Notes: a model not told the origin generated them from the letters alone. A stretch of DNA of 64,000 nucleotides from Nibribacter koreensis (GCF_039541795.1 NZ_BAABGX010000003.1:744001-808000); one strand, 5' to 3'; shown: positions 41,230 to 51,477, counted from the first letter of the stretch. Numbers and translations are program-made.

Positions 41230-42651
41230 ATGCAGCACGTATCTCCGATAAGAGAGCCCTTAGTAACTGGGGGTAAAACTTATGCAGACATCACGGAGGA
41301 CGTATGTCGGCAGGTGGAAGCCAAGCCGAACGTCCGTTGGATGATGGCCCTGGGGGTTTCTTTGGTTTTCCTGGGAATCTTTATCTACTCTGTATACCGG
41401 ACGCTTTGGTTTGGTATTGGTGAGTGGGGATTAAATAAAACAGTTGGTTGGGCATGGGACATCACCAACTTTGTGTGGTGGGTTGGTATTGGTCACGCCG
41501 GTACCCTAATCTCTGCCATCTTGTTGTTGTTCCGCCAGAAATGGAGAACTTCTATCAACCGCGCCGCAGAAGCGATGACCATTTTCGCGGTTATTTGTGC
41601 GGCCATGTTCCCGGTATTGCACATGGGTCGTCCGTGGTTAGCCTATTGGGTGCTTCCTTTGCCAAACACATTTGGTTCTCTTTGGGTGAACTTTAACTCA
41701 CCGCTTCTTTGGGACGTATTCGCGATCAGTACTTATTTCTCTGTATCCTTAGTATTCTGGTACATTGGCTTGATTCCTGACTTTGCTACCATCCGTGACA
41801 GAGCCAAAGGTCCAATTGCCCGCAGAGCTTATGCTTTGCTAAGCTTCAACTGGACAGGTTCTGCCAAGCACTGGTCCCGTTATGAGACTGTTTCTTTGAT
41901 TTTGGCTGGTCTTGCAACACCACTGGTACTTTCGGTTCACACCATCGTATCCATGGACTTTGCAACCTCGGTTATCCCAGGTTGGCACACGACTATCTTC
42001 CCTCCATACTTTGTGGCAGGTGCGATCTTCTCTGGTTTCGCCATGGTATTGACCTTGATGATCATTACTCGCAAGGTGTTTAAACTAGAGGATTACATCA
42101 CCCTAGAGCACGTAGAGTCCATGAACAAGGTAATCACCTTGACTGGATCAATCGTAGGGGTGGCCTATATTACAGAATTCTTCATTGCCTGGTACTCAGG
42201 CGTAGAATATGAGCAGTACGCATTCATTAACCGTGCTACGGGTCCTTACTGGTGGGCTTACTGGTCTATGATGACGTGTAACGTTATCACTCCTCAGTTA
42301 TTCTGGTTCAGATCTATCCGTAGAAGCTTAACCGCCACGTTCATCATCTCCATCTTTGTGAACATTGGTATGTGGTTTGAGCGTTTTGTAATCATTGTAA
42401 CTTCTCTTCACCGCGATTTCTTGCCATCTAGCTGGGTGATGTTCTCACCAACCAGCATTGATATAGGAGTTTATGTTGGAACCATGGGCTTGTTCTTTAC
42501 CTTGTTCCTTCTATTTGCCAAGTTCTTCCCGGTTGTAAACATGGCCGAGGTGAAAGCAATCTTGAAATCGTCATCTGGGGTAAGCCATACGCATGACCCA
42601 AATGCCTCAATGCATGGTACAGCCCCTAACAACTCCCATAAACATGACTAG
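41230..42651 (+). CDS. actC: Alternative complex III subunit ActC (NrfD/PsrC-like quinol-binding membrane protein)
   Basis: A 473-aa protein with about ten transmembrane helices of the NrfD family: WDITNFVWWVGIGHAGTLISAIL, MGRPWLAYWVLPLP, SVHTIVSMDFATSVIPGWHTTIFPPYF. ActC with ActF forms the quinol-binding membrane core of the complex. The His-rich C-terminus (THDPNASMHG...SHKHD) is poorly conserved. Its stop codon overlaps actD by 8 bp. Confidence 0.95.
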   Translation: MQHVSPIREPLVTGGKTYADITEDVCRQVEAKPNVRWMMALGVSLVFLGIFIYSVYRTLWFGIGEWGLNKTVGWAWDITNFVWWVGIGHAGTLISAILLLFRQKWRTSINRAAEAMTIFAVICAAMFPVLHMGRPWLAYWVLPLPNTFGSLWVNFNSPLLWDVFAISTYFSVSLVFWYIGLIPDFATIRDRAKGPIARRAYALLSFNWTGSAKHWSRYETVSLILAGLATPLVLSVHTIVSMDFATSVIPGWHTTIFPPYFVAGAIFSGFAMVLTLMIITRKVFKLEDYITLEHVESMNKVITLTGSIVGVAYITEFFIAWYSGVEYEQYAFINRATGPYWWAYWSMMTCNVITPQLFWFRSIRRSLTATFIISIFVNIGMWFERFVIIVTSLHRDFLPSSWVMFSPTSIDIGVYVGTMGLFFTLFLLFAKFFPVVNMAEVKAILKSSSGVSHTHDPNASMHGTAPNNSHKHD

Positions 42652-43171
42652 TAAGAAATTCATACTCGGTATTTTCGACGACGAGGATGTGCTGCTGAAC
42701 GCCATCGAAAAGACGCGCGCGGCTGGCACTAAGATCTACGACGTATTCTCGCCATACCCAATTCACGGAATTGACGACGTGTTGGGGATTCAACGCTCCC
42801 GACTGCCAATTGTGGCTTTCTTCTGCGGACTTTGCGGAACATCGTTCGCCCTTTGGATGCAGATTTACATGTTAGGTTTTGACTGGCCAATGATTATTGG
42901 TGGTAAGCCACACATTTCCTTGCCTGCCTTCATTCCTGTTACCTTTGAGTTAACGGTACTTTTCGCGGCTTTTGGAATGGTGATCACCTTCTTTATCATC
43001 AGTGGATTGAAGCCTACGCTTAAAGTACCTGTGATGGATGTGCGTTCTACAGATGATAAATTTGTAATGGCCATTGAGTACAAAGAAGGTACTACTAACA
43101 TGCAACAACTGAACGATCTTCTTCGCTCTAACGGAGCTATAGAAGTTAACGAGAAGGAGGTAGTTAAATAA
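42644..43171 (+). CDS. actD: Alternative complex III subunit ActD (DUF3341)
   Basis: 175 aa from ATG 42644 (MTSKKFILGIFDDEDVLLNAI), which overlaps the actC stop; longer starts run inside actC. It has a small N-terminal domain, then two helices (about 62-84 and 103-128: RLPIVAFFCGLCGTSFALW; LTVLFAAFGMVITFFII) and a C-terminal domain resembling the start of the DUF3341 family. It is a membrane subunit without cofactors. It shares one base with actE (TAATG). Confidence 0.92.
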   Translation: MTSKKFILGIFDDEDVLLNAIEKTRAAGTKIYDVFSPYPIHGIDDVLGIQRSRLPIVAFFCGLCGTSFALWMQIYMLGFDWPMIIGGKPHISLPAFIPVTFELTVLFAAFGMVITFFIISGLKPTLKVPVMDVRSTDDKFVMAIEYKEGTTNMQQLNDLLRSNGAIEVNEKEVVK

Positions 43172-43887
43172 TGAACAATTTCTTTAGAACAGGAGCAAAG
43201 GCCTCCGTGATTCTTTTCTCGTCCATCTCCTTACTTTCTTGTGGCACAGATGCTACAGATCCAGGACTGGAGTATGCCCCTGACATGTACAACCCTGTGG
43301 CGTATGAGCCCTTGAAGCAGTTGGATGGCAATTACAATGCATTTAACCCAGGCGGTGGTAACTTAAGAGTTCCAGCTGCCAATACCATTGCAAGAGGGAA
43401 ACTGGACTTCTATAACCGTTTATCTAAGGATAGCGCAGAGGTAGCAGGCAAAGAGTTGAAAAACCCTTTGGCAGCCACACCTAAGAACTTGGTTGAAGGA
43501 AAAGTTCTTTACTCAAGGTTCTGTGCGCCATGTCATGGTGAGACGGGTGCTGGAGACGGATTAGTAGGTGCCAAGTTTAAAGGTGTTCCTAACTACACCC
43601 AAGGGCGTTATGCTACCTTACCAGTTGGTCATATTTACCATGTGATTGTGAATGGTCGTGGACGTATGATGCCGCATGGTACACAGGTGAATCCACAAGA
43701 GCGTTGGAAGATAGCCATGTATGTGCAACAGTTACAAAAAGGAATCACTGAAGTAGAAGGAGCCGCAACGGAATCAACGGATGTAGCCTCTCAATCTGCA
43801 GATGCTCCAGCTGGCGCAAGTACAACAGACAACACTAATCCGGTAACAGGTGCAACTGCGGATTCTGCAAAGAATACCCGTAATTAA
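43171..43887 (+). CDS. actE: Alternative complex III subunit ActE, monoheme cytochrome c lipoprotein
   Basis: A 238-aa protein with lipobox SLLSC (Cys about 25) and one heme motif (FCAPCHGETGAGDG, about 112-118), with MMPHG supplying the distal Met. The tail from about 200 is low-complexity Ala/Thr/Ser. It is anchored to the periplasmic face and completes the electron path toward cytochrome oxidase. Confidence 0.93.
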   Translation: MNNFFRTGAKASVILFSSISLLSCGTDATDPGLEYAPDMYNPVAYEPLKQLDGNYNAFNPGGGNLRVPAANTIARGKLDFYNRLSKDSAEVAGKELKNPLAATPKNLVEGKVLYSRFCAPCHGETGAGDGLVGAKFKGVPNYTQGRYATLPVGHIYHVIVNGRGRMMPHGTQVNPQERWKIAMYVQQLQKGITEVEGAATESTDVASQSADAPAGASTTDNTNPVTGATADSAKNTRN

Positions 43888-43904
43888 CCTTAAGGTATTT
43901 TCAA

Positions 43905-45185
43905 ATGATAACTGAAGAAAGACTTAGTATTTCTAAAAGAACCAATAATCGGTTCCTCTTCATGATTGCCATTGGGTTAGTATTACTAATCATTGGTTTA
44001 ATCATCAATGCTACCTCAGGTGGCCACGGAGGTGAGCATGGAGAGGCGGCTGGAGCTGCTAGCCATGGTTCCACGTGGGTAAACCGTTTGTTGGCAAACT
44101 TATGGCTGAACAACGTGTACCTAAGCGGTATTGCAGTGGTAGGCGTCTTCTTTGTAGCGGTTCAGTATGTAGCCTATGCAGGCTGGTCAGTTCTAATAAA
44201 GAGAGTATTCATCTCCCTGGGTAATTACTTGCCAGTAGGAGGGGTTATTATGTTGGTATTGTTTTTGGGACCTATCTTGTTTACAGGACATAACCCAATC
44301 TTTCACTGGACAGATCACACCTTGGTTGAGGTAGGGCATGAGAATTATGATCCTATCATCGCCGGGAAAAGTGGATTCCTGAATGTGACCTTTTATACCA
44401 TCCGTATGGTATTGTTCTTCGGGCTTTGGATCTTGTTTTTTAACTGGTTGAGAAAGCAGTTTGAAGCCGAAGACTTGAATGGAGGACTAGACCATTACAA
44501 CAAAAGCATTCGCCTATCAGCCACGTTCCTAGTAATCTTTGGCGTAACGTCTTCGGTAGCTGCCTGGGACTGGGTAATGTCTATTGACTCTCACTGGTTT
44601 AGCACCTTGTTTGGTTGGTATGTATTTGCCAGCTGGTTTGTATCTGGATTAGCCGCTATTACCTTAACTGTTATACTGTTAAAGCAAAACGGTTATTTGA
44701 AAATGGTGAACTCTAACCACCTGCATGATTTAGGTAAGTTCATCTTTGGTTTCAGTATTTTCTGGACCTACACTTGGTTCTCACAGTTCATGTTATACTG
44801 GTATGCAAACCTACCTGAAGAAGCAGTTTACTTTATGGAGCGCTTGGGTGGTTATGACAATCATTATACTTGGATAGTTTTCTTTAACCTTTTCATCAAC
44901 TTTGTGTTCCCTTTCTTGTTTTTAATGACGAGAGATGCAAAGCGCCAGATGTTAATGTTGAAAATAGCCTGTATTGCGGTACTGATTGGTCACTGGTTTG
45001 ACTTCTATTTAATGGTCATGCCTGGAACAATGCGTGGTGACAGTGGCTTTGGATTAATAGAGATTGGTGCAGCCTTAACATTCTTAGGAATCTTCTTAGT
45101 AATGTTTACCAAAGGTTTATCTAAACTTTCCTTAGTTCCTGTGAACCACCCGTTCTTAGAGGAAAGTGTTCACCATCACGTTTAA
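43905..45185 (+). CDS. actF: Alternative complex III subunit ActF (NrfD-like)
   Basis: A 426-aa polytopic protein with ten predicted helices, similar to ActC in plan (AYAGWSVLIKRVFISLGNYLPVGG; SVAAWDWVMSIDSHWFSTLFGWYVFASWFVSGLAA; FWTYTWFSQFMLYWYANLPEE). It is the second quinone-module subunit of alternative complex III. No actG-like gene follows; subunit II of the oxidase begins 24 bp downstream, so the complex here may have six subunits. Confidence 0.94.
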   Translation: MITEERLSISKRTNNRFLFMIAIGLVLLIIGLIINATSGGHGGEHGEAAGAASHGSTWVNRLLANLWLNNVYLSGIAVVGVFFVAVQYVAYAGWSVLIKRVFISLGNYLPVGGVIMLVLFLGPILFTGHNPIFHWTDHTLVEVGHENYDPIIAGKSGFLNVTFYTIRMVLFFGLWILFFNWLRKQFEAEDLNGGLDHYNKSIRLSATFLVIFGVTSSVAAWDWVMSIDSHWFSTLFGWYVFASWFVSGLAAITLTVILLKQNGYLKMVNSNHLHDLGKFIFGFSIFWTYTWFSQFMLYWYANLPEEAVYFMERLGGYDNHYTWIVFFNLFINFVFPFLFLMTRDAKRQMLMLKIACIAVLIGHWFDFYLMVMPGTMRGDSGFGLIEIGAALTFLGIFLVMFTKGLSKLSLVPVNHPFLEESVHHHV

Positions 45186-45209
45186 GACTTCATTTTAAAG
45201 AAACAGATA

Positions 45210-46241
45210 ATGATTACGTTTATTGTAGCACTATCCATCCTCCTTTTACTAGTCATTCTGTACCTTCTATTTAGAATCCAGATCTTGGCTTCTATTTTTA
45301 AAGGAAGCTACCGTCAGGATATAGGTAAGAGTAATAAAGTCAACGCAACACTGTTGCTGTTGTTCATGGTAGTAATGGGTGGCCTTTTCATTTGGTCTTT
45401 CTTAGACGCCAAGGATGACATGATGGTGCCAAATGCATCTGTTCATGGTGTGGACATTGATCAAATGTTCTGGACTACCATGGTTGTGATTGGAATTGTG
45501 TTTGTCATCACTCACATCTTGTTATTTGTCTATTCTTACAAATACCAACACAAAGAAGGAAAGCGCGCCTTCTACTACCCACACAATAACAAGGTAGAGA
45601 TCATATGGACGGTGATACCGGCTATTGTTATGGCACTATTGGTATTCTCTGGTTGGAAAACGTGGGCTAAGATTACCAGTCCAGCTCCTACTGAGTCTGT
45701 CGTATTAGAAATCATGGGTAAGCAGTTTAACTGGATGGTTCGCTATCCAGGCGCCGACAATAAGTTAGGTGTTACCAAAACTTCTTTGATTGATGCTACC
45801 AACGAGTTTGGTATAGACTTCACAGATAAGAACGCCATGGATGACTTTATGCCACGTGAAATCCACGTACCTAAAGGCACTCCGGTTCTATTGAAGATTA
45901 GAGCTAGAGACGTTATCCATAGTGTTTTCCTTCCTCACTTCAGAGTGAAAATGGATGCCGTACCTGGTATGCCAACTTCTTTCTGGTTCATTCCAACTAA
46001 GACTACGTCTGAAATGCAGTCTGAAACCGGTAATCCTGAATTCAAATATGAATTGGCATGTACCGAGGTTTGTGGTAGAGGACACTTTGCCATGAAGTTT
46101 ACCCTAGTAGTAGATGAGCCAGAAGATTACCAGAAATGGTTGAAAGAGCAGAAGGCATTTGTGAAGGAAAATCCAGGTGTACTTGCCAATGGTGGTAATG
46201 AGGCTGGTGTAGCTTCAACTGCTCCAGTAGCAAGCAACTAG
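45210..46241 (+). CDS. coxB: Cytochrome c oxidase subunit II
   Basis: A 343-aa protein with N-terminal hydrophobic segments (about 1-20, 48-64, 88-110) and a cupredoxin domain. The CuA site is intact (CTEVCGRGHFAMKF: Cys, Glu, Cys, His, Met) with the upstream His in VIHSVFLPHFRVK. It accepts electrons from cytochrome c/ActE and passes them to subunit I. No fused cytochrome c domain is present. Confidence 0.96.
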   Translation: MITFIVALSILLLLVILYLLFRIQILASIFKGSYRQDIGKSNKVNATLLLLFMVVMGGLFIWSFLDAKDDMMVPNASVHGVDIDQMFWTTMVVIGIVFVITHILLFVYSYKYQHKEGKRAFYYPHNNKVEIIWTVIPAIVMALLVFSGWKTWAKITSPAPTESVVLEIMGKQFNWMVRYPGADNKLGVTKTSLIDATNEFGIDFTDKNAMDDFMPREIHVPKGTPVLLKIRARDVIHSVFLPHFRVKMDAVPGMPTSFWFIPTKTTSEMQSETGNPEFKYELACTEVCGRGHFAMKFTLVVDEPEDYQKWLKEQKAFVKENPGVLANGGNEAGVASTAPVASN

Positions 46242-46287
46242 TGCTTCTGATTAGAAAGAACAGTAAATAATCTCTTAACAGTATTGT

Positions 46288-48111
46288 ATGTCTAGTACGG
46301 ATATTTCATTACATAACGATGTGCACTTGGAGCACGATGAGCATGATCATCATGATCAAAGTTTCATTGAGAAGTACATCTTCAGCCAAGATCACAAAGT
46401 AATTGCCAAACAATTCCTATTTGCGGGTATTTTCTGGGCCATTATTGGGGGAACACTATCGAGTCTTTTCAGGCTTCAGTTGGGTTTCCCAGATGCTACC
46501 TTTACCTTTCTTGAGCCTTTATTAGGCAAATGGGTTGAGGGTGGTAAGCTAAACCCTGAGTTTTACCTGGCCTTGGTAACCATGCACGGTACCATCATGG
46601 TATTCTTTGTATTAACGGCTGGATTGAGCGGTACCTTTAGTAACTTCTTGATTCCGTTGCAAATTGGAGCGCGTGATATGGCCTCTGGTTTCATGAACAT
46701 GTTATCATTCTGGTTCTTCTTTATTTCCAGCGTAATCATGTTCTATTCTCTATTCTTAGAGACGGGTCCTGCAGGTGGTGGTTGGACGGTGTATCCTCCT
46801 TTGAGCGCCTTGCCGCAGGCTATTTCCGGTTCTGGTACAGGTATGACCATGTGGCTGATTAGTATGGCCTTGTTCATTGTATCTCAGTTGTTGGGTGGTG
46901 TAAACTATATCACAACCGTAATTAACTTGAGAACCCGCGGCTTGTCTATGTCTAAATTGCCATTGACAATTTGGGCCTTCTTCTTGACAGCAGTATTGGG
47001 GCTATTGGCATTCCCGGTTCTATTCTCTGCGGCCTTGTTATTGATTTTTGACCGTAGCTTTGGTACCAGTTTCTTCTTATCAGACATCTATGTTGCTGGT
47101 GAGGCTTTGTCTCATACAGGTGGTAGCCCAGTTCTGTTCCAGCACTTGTTCTGGTTTTTGGGTCACCCAGAAGTGTACATTGTAATTCTTCCAACCTTCG
47201 GTATTGTTTCTGAAGTAATAGCCACTTGCGCTCGTAAGCCTATCTTTGGTTACCGTGCTATGATTGGTTCTATGTTGGGGATTGCATTGCTATCCTTTAT
47301 TGTATGGGCTCACCATATGTTCGTTTCAGGTATGAACCCGTTTTTAGGATCTGTGTTCATGTTTTTAACTCTAATCATTGCTGTACCTTCAGCAGTGAAA
47401 GTGTTTAACTGGATTGCCACGCTTTGGAGAGGTAACATCAACTTCACGCCTGCTATGTTATTCTCTGTGGCATTCGTGTCACTATTTATTTCTGGTGGTG
47501 TGACGGGTATCATCTTAGGTAACTCTGCGCTAGACATTCAATTACACGACACTTACTTTGTAGTTGCCCACTTTCACTTGGTAATGGGTAGCGCTGCCTT
47601 CTTTGGGATGTTTGCTGGTGTATACCACTGGTTCCCTAAGATGTTTGGTAGAATGATGGATGAGAAACTAGGTTACATTCACTTCTGGATCACATTTGCA
47701 GGTGTGTATCTAATCTTCATGCCTATGCACTACATTGGTATTGCTGGTTTCCCTAGAAGATATTACACTTGGACTGGCTTTGATACCTTTAGCACGTTCA
47801 TGAACTTGAACACCTTCATTACGGTAGCAGCTGTTCTTGCTTTCTTTGCACAGTTGTTCTTCTTGTTCAACTTCTTCTATAGCATCTTTAGAGGCAGACG
47901 TGCCACAGAAAACCCTTGGAAGTCTAACACTTTGGAGTGGACAACCCCAGTAAATCCAGGTCACGGTAACTGGCCAGGTGCTTTGCCTGTGGTGTACAGA
48001 TGGCCATATGATTATAGCAAGCCTGGCGCTCCAGAGGACTTTATTCCACAGAACGTTCCATTCTCTCAAACGCAGTCATCTAATTTGCCGCACGAGAGAG
48101 ACTTTGAGTAG
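46288..48111 (+). CDS. coxA: Cytochrome c oxidase subunit I
   Basis: A 607-aa heme-copper oxidase catalytic subunit with about twelve helices. The CuB/heme ligand blocks are intact: heme-a ligand region VTMHGTIMVFFVL, HPEVYIVILPTFGIVSEV (His-Tyr crosslink), WAHHMFVSGM and HDTYFVVAHFHLVMG (two axial His). It reduces O2 to water and pumps protons. The N-terminus is His/Asp-rich (HLEHDEHDHHD). Confidence 0.97.
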   Translation: MSSTDISLHNDVHLEHDEHDHHDQSFIEKYIFSQDHKVIAKQFLFAGIFWAIIGGTLSSLFRLQLGFPDATFTFLEPLLGKWVEGGKLNPEFYLALVTMHGTIMVFFVLTAGLSGTFSNFLIPLQIGARDMASGFMNMLSFWFFFISSVIMFYSLFLETGPAGGGWTVYPPLSALPQAISGSGTGMTMWLISMALFIVSQLLGGVNYITTVINLRTRGLSMSKLPLTIWAFFLTAVLGLLAFPVLFSAALLLIFDRSFGTSFFLSDIYVAGEALSHTGGSPVLFQHLFWFLGHPEVYIVILPTFGIVSEVIATCARKPIFGYRAMIGSMLGIALLSFIVWAHHMFVSGMNPFLGSVFMFLTLIIAVPSAVKVFNWIATLWRGNINFTPAMLFSVAFVSLFISGGVTGIILGNSALDIQLHDTYFVVAHFHLVMGSAAFFGMFAGVYHWFPKMFGRMMDEKLGYIHFWITFAGVYLIFMPMHYIGIAGFPRRYYTWTGFDTFSTFMNLNTFITVAAVLAFFAQLFFLFNFFYSIFRGRRATENPWKSNTLEWTTPVNPGHGNWPGALPVVYRWPYDYSKPGAPEDFIPQNVPFSQTQSSNLPHERDFE

Positions 48112-48116
48112 CAAAC

Positions 48117-49190
48117 ATGATTAAATCTTTTAGTAGTAAAAGGTTTAGAAATATAGGAGTACTTACCATTGCTTCTGTTTATTTTTTAATCTTAGTAGGG
48201 GGGATCGTCCGGAGCACGGGGTCCGGGATGGGATGTCCAGACTGGCCGAAGTGTTTTGGAATGTGGGTCCCCCCCACTACGTTAGAAGAGTTACCAGATA
48301 ATTATCTGGAAGTGTACCAAGCGAAGCGTATTGCCAAAAATAAACGCATTGGCAGTATGTTAGAGTCTTTAGGATTCACTCAAGTGGCCAAGGATATCTT
48401 TGATCACCCTAGCCAGTATATTGAAACGGCTTTCAATCCTACTAAGACTTGGATTGAATACATCAACCGGTTGGTGGGAGTCACCATTGGGATTCTGATT
48501 TTCCTAACGGTTGTTTTTGCCTGGCCATATAAAAAGAATGACCCCAAAATTTTCTGGGCAGCAGTAGCTTCTTTTCTACTAGTTGGTTTTCAAGGCTGGT
48601 TGGGTTCTTTGGTAGTGTCTACCAATCTTTTGCCAGAAATGGTAACAGTACACATGGCACTATCATTGGTCTTAGTGGCTTTACTCATTTACAGTGTTGT
48701 TAGGGCAAAGAGAGAACAGATTTATCAAGAACCCGTAACGCCGCAGGCGTGGGTACTGCCGCTTTTGTGGATAGGTTTACTACTTACATTTGTACAAATT
48801 ATTTTGGGTACTCAGGTAAGAGAAGAAGTAGATGTGATTGCCTATAATATGGATGGCCTAGGAAGAGAAGGATGGATAGGTCAATTGGGTAGCTCCTTTT
48901 ATGTGCATCGTTCCCTATCTATCTTATTTGTTCTTCTAAACATCGCTCTTGCCTATAAGGTAAAGGAATTAGGTAACCGGTCCTTGACTAAATTAGTTAA
49001 TTGGGTATTAATCACCATTGGTTTAGAGATTCTGGTTGGAATTGTGTTGGCTTATTTTGCTTTGCCTGCTTTTGCACAGCCCCTCCATTTAGTGATTGGC
49101 ACCGCAATATTTGGATTACAGTTTTTACTTCTGATGCAGTATTTTTACGCTCAGAAATCTTTTAAACGCTTTACCGGTACAGTGGCTTAA
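48117..49190 (+). CDS. ctaA: Heme A synthase (COX15/CtaA family)
   Basis: A 357-aa protein with eight helices that oxidises the C8 methyl of heme O to a formyl group to give heme A. Seen: FLILVGGIVRSTGSGMGCPDWPKCFG, EYINRLVGVTIGILI, VTVHMALSLVLVALLIY, GTQVREEVD, YVHRSLSILF and the C-terminal HLVIGTAIFGLQF. The conserved His ligands and the N-terminal Cys pair are present. It starts 5 bp after coxA. Confidence 0.95.
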   Translation: MIKSFSSKRFRNIGVLTIASVYFLILVGGIVRSTGSGMGCPDWPKCFGMWVPPTTLEELPDNYLEVYQAKRIAKNKRIGSMLESLGFTQVAKDIFDHPSQYIETAFNPTKTWIEYINRLVGVTIGILIFLTVVFAWPYKKNDPKIFWAAVASFLLVGFQGWLGSLVVSTNLLPEMVTVHMALSLVLVALLIYSVVRAKREQIYQEPVTPQAWVLPLLWIGLLLTFVQIILGTQVREEVDVIAYNMDGLGREGWIGQLGSSFYVHRSLSILFVLLNIALAYKVKELGNRSLTKLVNWVLITIGLEILVGIVLAYFALPAFAQPLHLVIGTAIFGLQFLLLMQYFYAQKSFKRFTGTVA

Positions 49191-49198
49191 ATACTACT

Positions 49199-50095
49199 AT
49201 GTTCGTACAAGACGCAACATCCAGTGCCCCGGCTTCATCGGTTATGACAAAGGCAACCGCATATTTTCAGCTTCTTAAATTCAGGCTATCCTTTACGGTA
49301 TCTTTTTCTAGTGCTATTGGTTTTATTTTAGGAAACCCCTCTGCACCCTGGACGGATACTTTGATGGTGATGCTAGGAGGCTTATTGGTGACAGGTGCCG
49401 CCAACATCATAAACCAAATTCTTGAAAAGGATTTGGATAAATTGATGAAGCGCACCGCTAAGCGTCCTTTGCCTACTGGCATCTTGAGTGTGAAGGAAGC
49501 TGTAGTATACTGTGTTCTATTGTGCATTGCTGGTACTTGCTTGCTGGGATTTTATTTTAATTGGTTAGCGGCGGCTTTGTCCTTTTTGTCATTGCTCTTA
49601 TATGGTTTCTTCTACACGCCTTTAAAACAAATTTCTCCTATCTCTGTGTTTGTAGGAGCCTTTCCAGGCGCATTCCCGCCTTTGATTGGTTGGGTAGCTG
49701 CTACAGGGTATATGGGAATAGAAGGGTGGATTTTATTTGGTATACAGTTCATTTGGCAATTCCCTCATTTTTGGGCCATTGCCTGGGTATTGGATGATGA
49801 CTACAAAAAGGCTGGTTTTAAGATGCTTCCTATGGCAGGAGGCAAGAATCTAAAGACGGCCTTTCATATCATGACCTATACCTTGTTGTTGATTCCTCTA
49901 AGTCTTTTGCCATTGCAATTTGGGATGGCAGGTAAGACTTCTGCGTTTATTGCGGTGGTGTGCGGGGTGTTGTTTTTAATGCAGACGTTTTATTTGATGC
50001 ATACTTGTTCTAAGCGAGCTGCTATGAACATTATGTTTGGTTCTTTCTTATACTTGCCTATTGTACAGATAGCGTTTGTAGTGGATAGACTTTGA
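49199..50095 (+). CDS. ctaB: Protoheme IX farnesyltransferase (heme O synthase)
   Basis: A 298-aa UbiA-family prenyltransferase that farnesylates heme B to heme O. The first Asp-rich motif is in NIINQILEKDLDKLMKRTAKRPLPTG and the second in FGIQFIWQFPHFWAIAWVLDDDYKKAG. Nine helices are predicted. With ctaA it supplies heme A to the oxidase encoded in the same operon. Confidence 0.96.
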   Translation: MFVQDATSSAPASSVMTKATAYFQLLKFRLSFTVSFSSAIGFILGNPSAPWTDTLMVMLGGLLVTGAANIINQILEKDLDKLMKRTAKRPLPTGILSVKEAVVYCVLLCIAGTCLLGFYFNWLAAALSFLSLLLYGFFYTPLKQISPISVFVGAFPGAFPPLIGWVAATGYMGIEGWILFGIQFIWQFPHFWAIAWVLDDDYKKAGFKMLPMAGGKNLKTAFHIMTYTLLLIPLSLLPLQFGMAGKTSAFIAVVCGVLFLMQTFYLMHTCSKRAAMNIMFGSFLYLPIVQIAFVVDRL

Positions 50096-50105
50096 TTTAT
50101 TAGAA

Positions 50106-50687
50106 ATGGATATACATACAGAAGTAGCAACTGAGCAAAGACGCGTAAACCCTTTAAAGTTTATGCTGGTTTTGCTTTTGGTAAGCATCATTATGATGTT
50201 TGCCGCCTTCACAAGTGCCTACATTGTGCGCCGTGAGGAAGGGAACTGGTTAGAGTTTGACTTACCTTCCGTACTCCTGGTAAATACAATCGTAATTATC
50301 CTGAGTAGTATCTTCATGCAGTGGGCGTATGTGTCGGCCAAGCGTGATAACTTGAATAGCGTTAAGCTTGGATTGGTCCTTACTATTGTGGCGGGTTGTG
50401 CTTTCCTGGTAGGTCAATGGGAGGGATGGGGACAGCTAGTGCAGGATAAAGTCTTCTTTGGAGGCAGCACGGCTAACCCTTCAGGCTCTTTCTTGTACGT
50501 CTTGACCGGTGTTCACGCATTTCACTTGATTACAGGCTTAGTTTTTCTAATTATTGTAGTAATTTCGGCGCTTAAGTATAAAGTACACTCCAAGAACCTG
50601 ACACGGATTGAGCTGTGCACCATATACTGGCACTTTTTAGGCGCCCTTTGGATCTACTTATACGTATTCTTAATCTTGAACCATTAA
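50106..50687 (+). CDS. Cytochrome c oxidase subunit III, short form
   Basis: A 193-aa protein with five helices of the CyoC/subunit III fold (MFAAFTSAYIVRREEGNW; YVLTGVHAFHLITGLVFLI; RIELCTIYWHFLGALWIYLYVF). It is shorter than the neighbouring 248-aa subunit III. Bacteroidota operons commonly carry two such genes in tandem; which one is in the mature complex is unknown. Confidence 0.93.
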   Translation: MDIHTEVATEQRRVNPLKFMLVLLLVSIIMMFAAFTSAYIVRREEGNWLEFDLPSVLLVNTIVIILSSIFMQWAYVSAKRDNLNSVKLGLVLTIVAGCAFLVGQWEGWGQLVQDKVFFGGSTANPSGSFLYVLTGVHAFHLITGLVFLIIVVISALKYKVHSKNLTRIELCTIYWHFLGALWIYLYVFLILNH

Positions 50688-50703
50688 TTATTCTCTAACA
50701 CAT

Positions 50704-51450
50704 ATGTCGCAAACTACTACATTTGAGCAGCCTAACACCGGCACTTGGGATGGAGGGAACGAGCCTTTTAAGGCAAGTTATGGCAAATTGATGATGTGGT
50801 TTTTCCTGTTGTCAGATGCCTTTACCTTTGCTGCTTTCTTGACTACCTATGGATTAAGCCGTCATCGTCACCAAGCCTATGAGGGCACCTCTGAGGCGTT
50901 TACCTTCTCTACAGAATGGTGGCCAATCCCTGACAAGGTTTTCAATGCTTTTCCTTTCTTCCATGGCGTAGACTGGCCGTTGGCGTTTGTGGCATTAATG
51001 ACCATGATTTTGATCTTGAGCTCTGTGACCATGGTTCTAGCCGTAGAGGCCGGTCATAGAATGGACAAGAACGATGTACAGAAATGGCTGATGTGGACCA
51101 TCTTGTTTGGTTCAATGTTCTTGGGTTGCCAGGCTTGGGAGTGGTCTCACTTTATTGCCGGTACAGAAGAAGGCATGAAATTAGCGGATGGTTCTGTTAT
51201 ACATGGGGCTAACCTGATTGTGAACCAGTACGGACCGCCCTTGTTTGCAGACCTGTTCTTCTTTATCACAGGTTTCCACGGTGGTCACGTTTTGAGTGGC
51301 GTAGTTCTATTGCTCATGATTTTCATCAATACGGTGAATGGCGTGTACCAGAGAAGAGGTCACTATGAGATGGTAGAAAAAGTAGGTCTTTACTGGCACT
51401 TTGTAGACTTAGTGTGGGTATTCGTGTTTACCTTCTTCTACCTGGTTTAA
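50704..51450 (+). CDS. Cytochrome c oxidase subunit III, long form
   Basis: A 248-aa protein, again of the subunit III family: GKLMMWFFLLSDAFTFAAFLTTYGL, LFFFITGFHGGHVLSGVVLL, EKVGLYWHFVDLVWVFVFTFFY. It has an insertion of about 40 residues between the first and second helices. It lies 17 bp after the short form. Confidence 0.94.
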   Translation: MSQTTTFEQPNTGTWDGGNEPFKASYGKLMMWFFLLSDAFTFAAFLTTYGLSRHRHQAYEGTSEAFTFSTEWWPIPDKVFNAFPFFHGVDWPLAFVALMTMILILSSVTMVLAVEAGHRMDKNDVQKWLMWTILFGSMFLGCQAWEWSHFIAGTEEGMKLADGSVIHGANLIVNQYGPPLFADLFFFITGFHGGHVLSGVVLLLMIFINTVNGVYQRRGHYEMVEKVGLYWHFVDLVWVFVFTFFYLV

Positions 51451-51477
51451 TTGTTTGACTTGTATTTATAAAAAGAT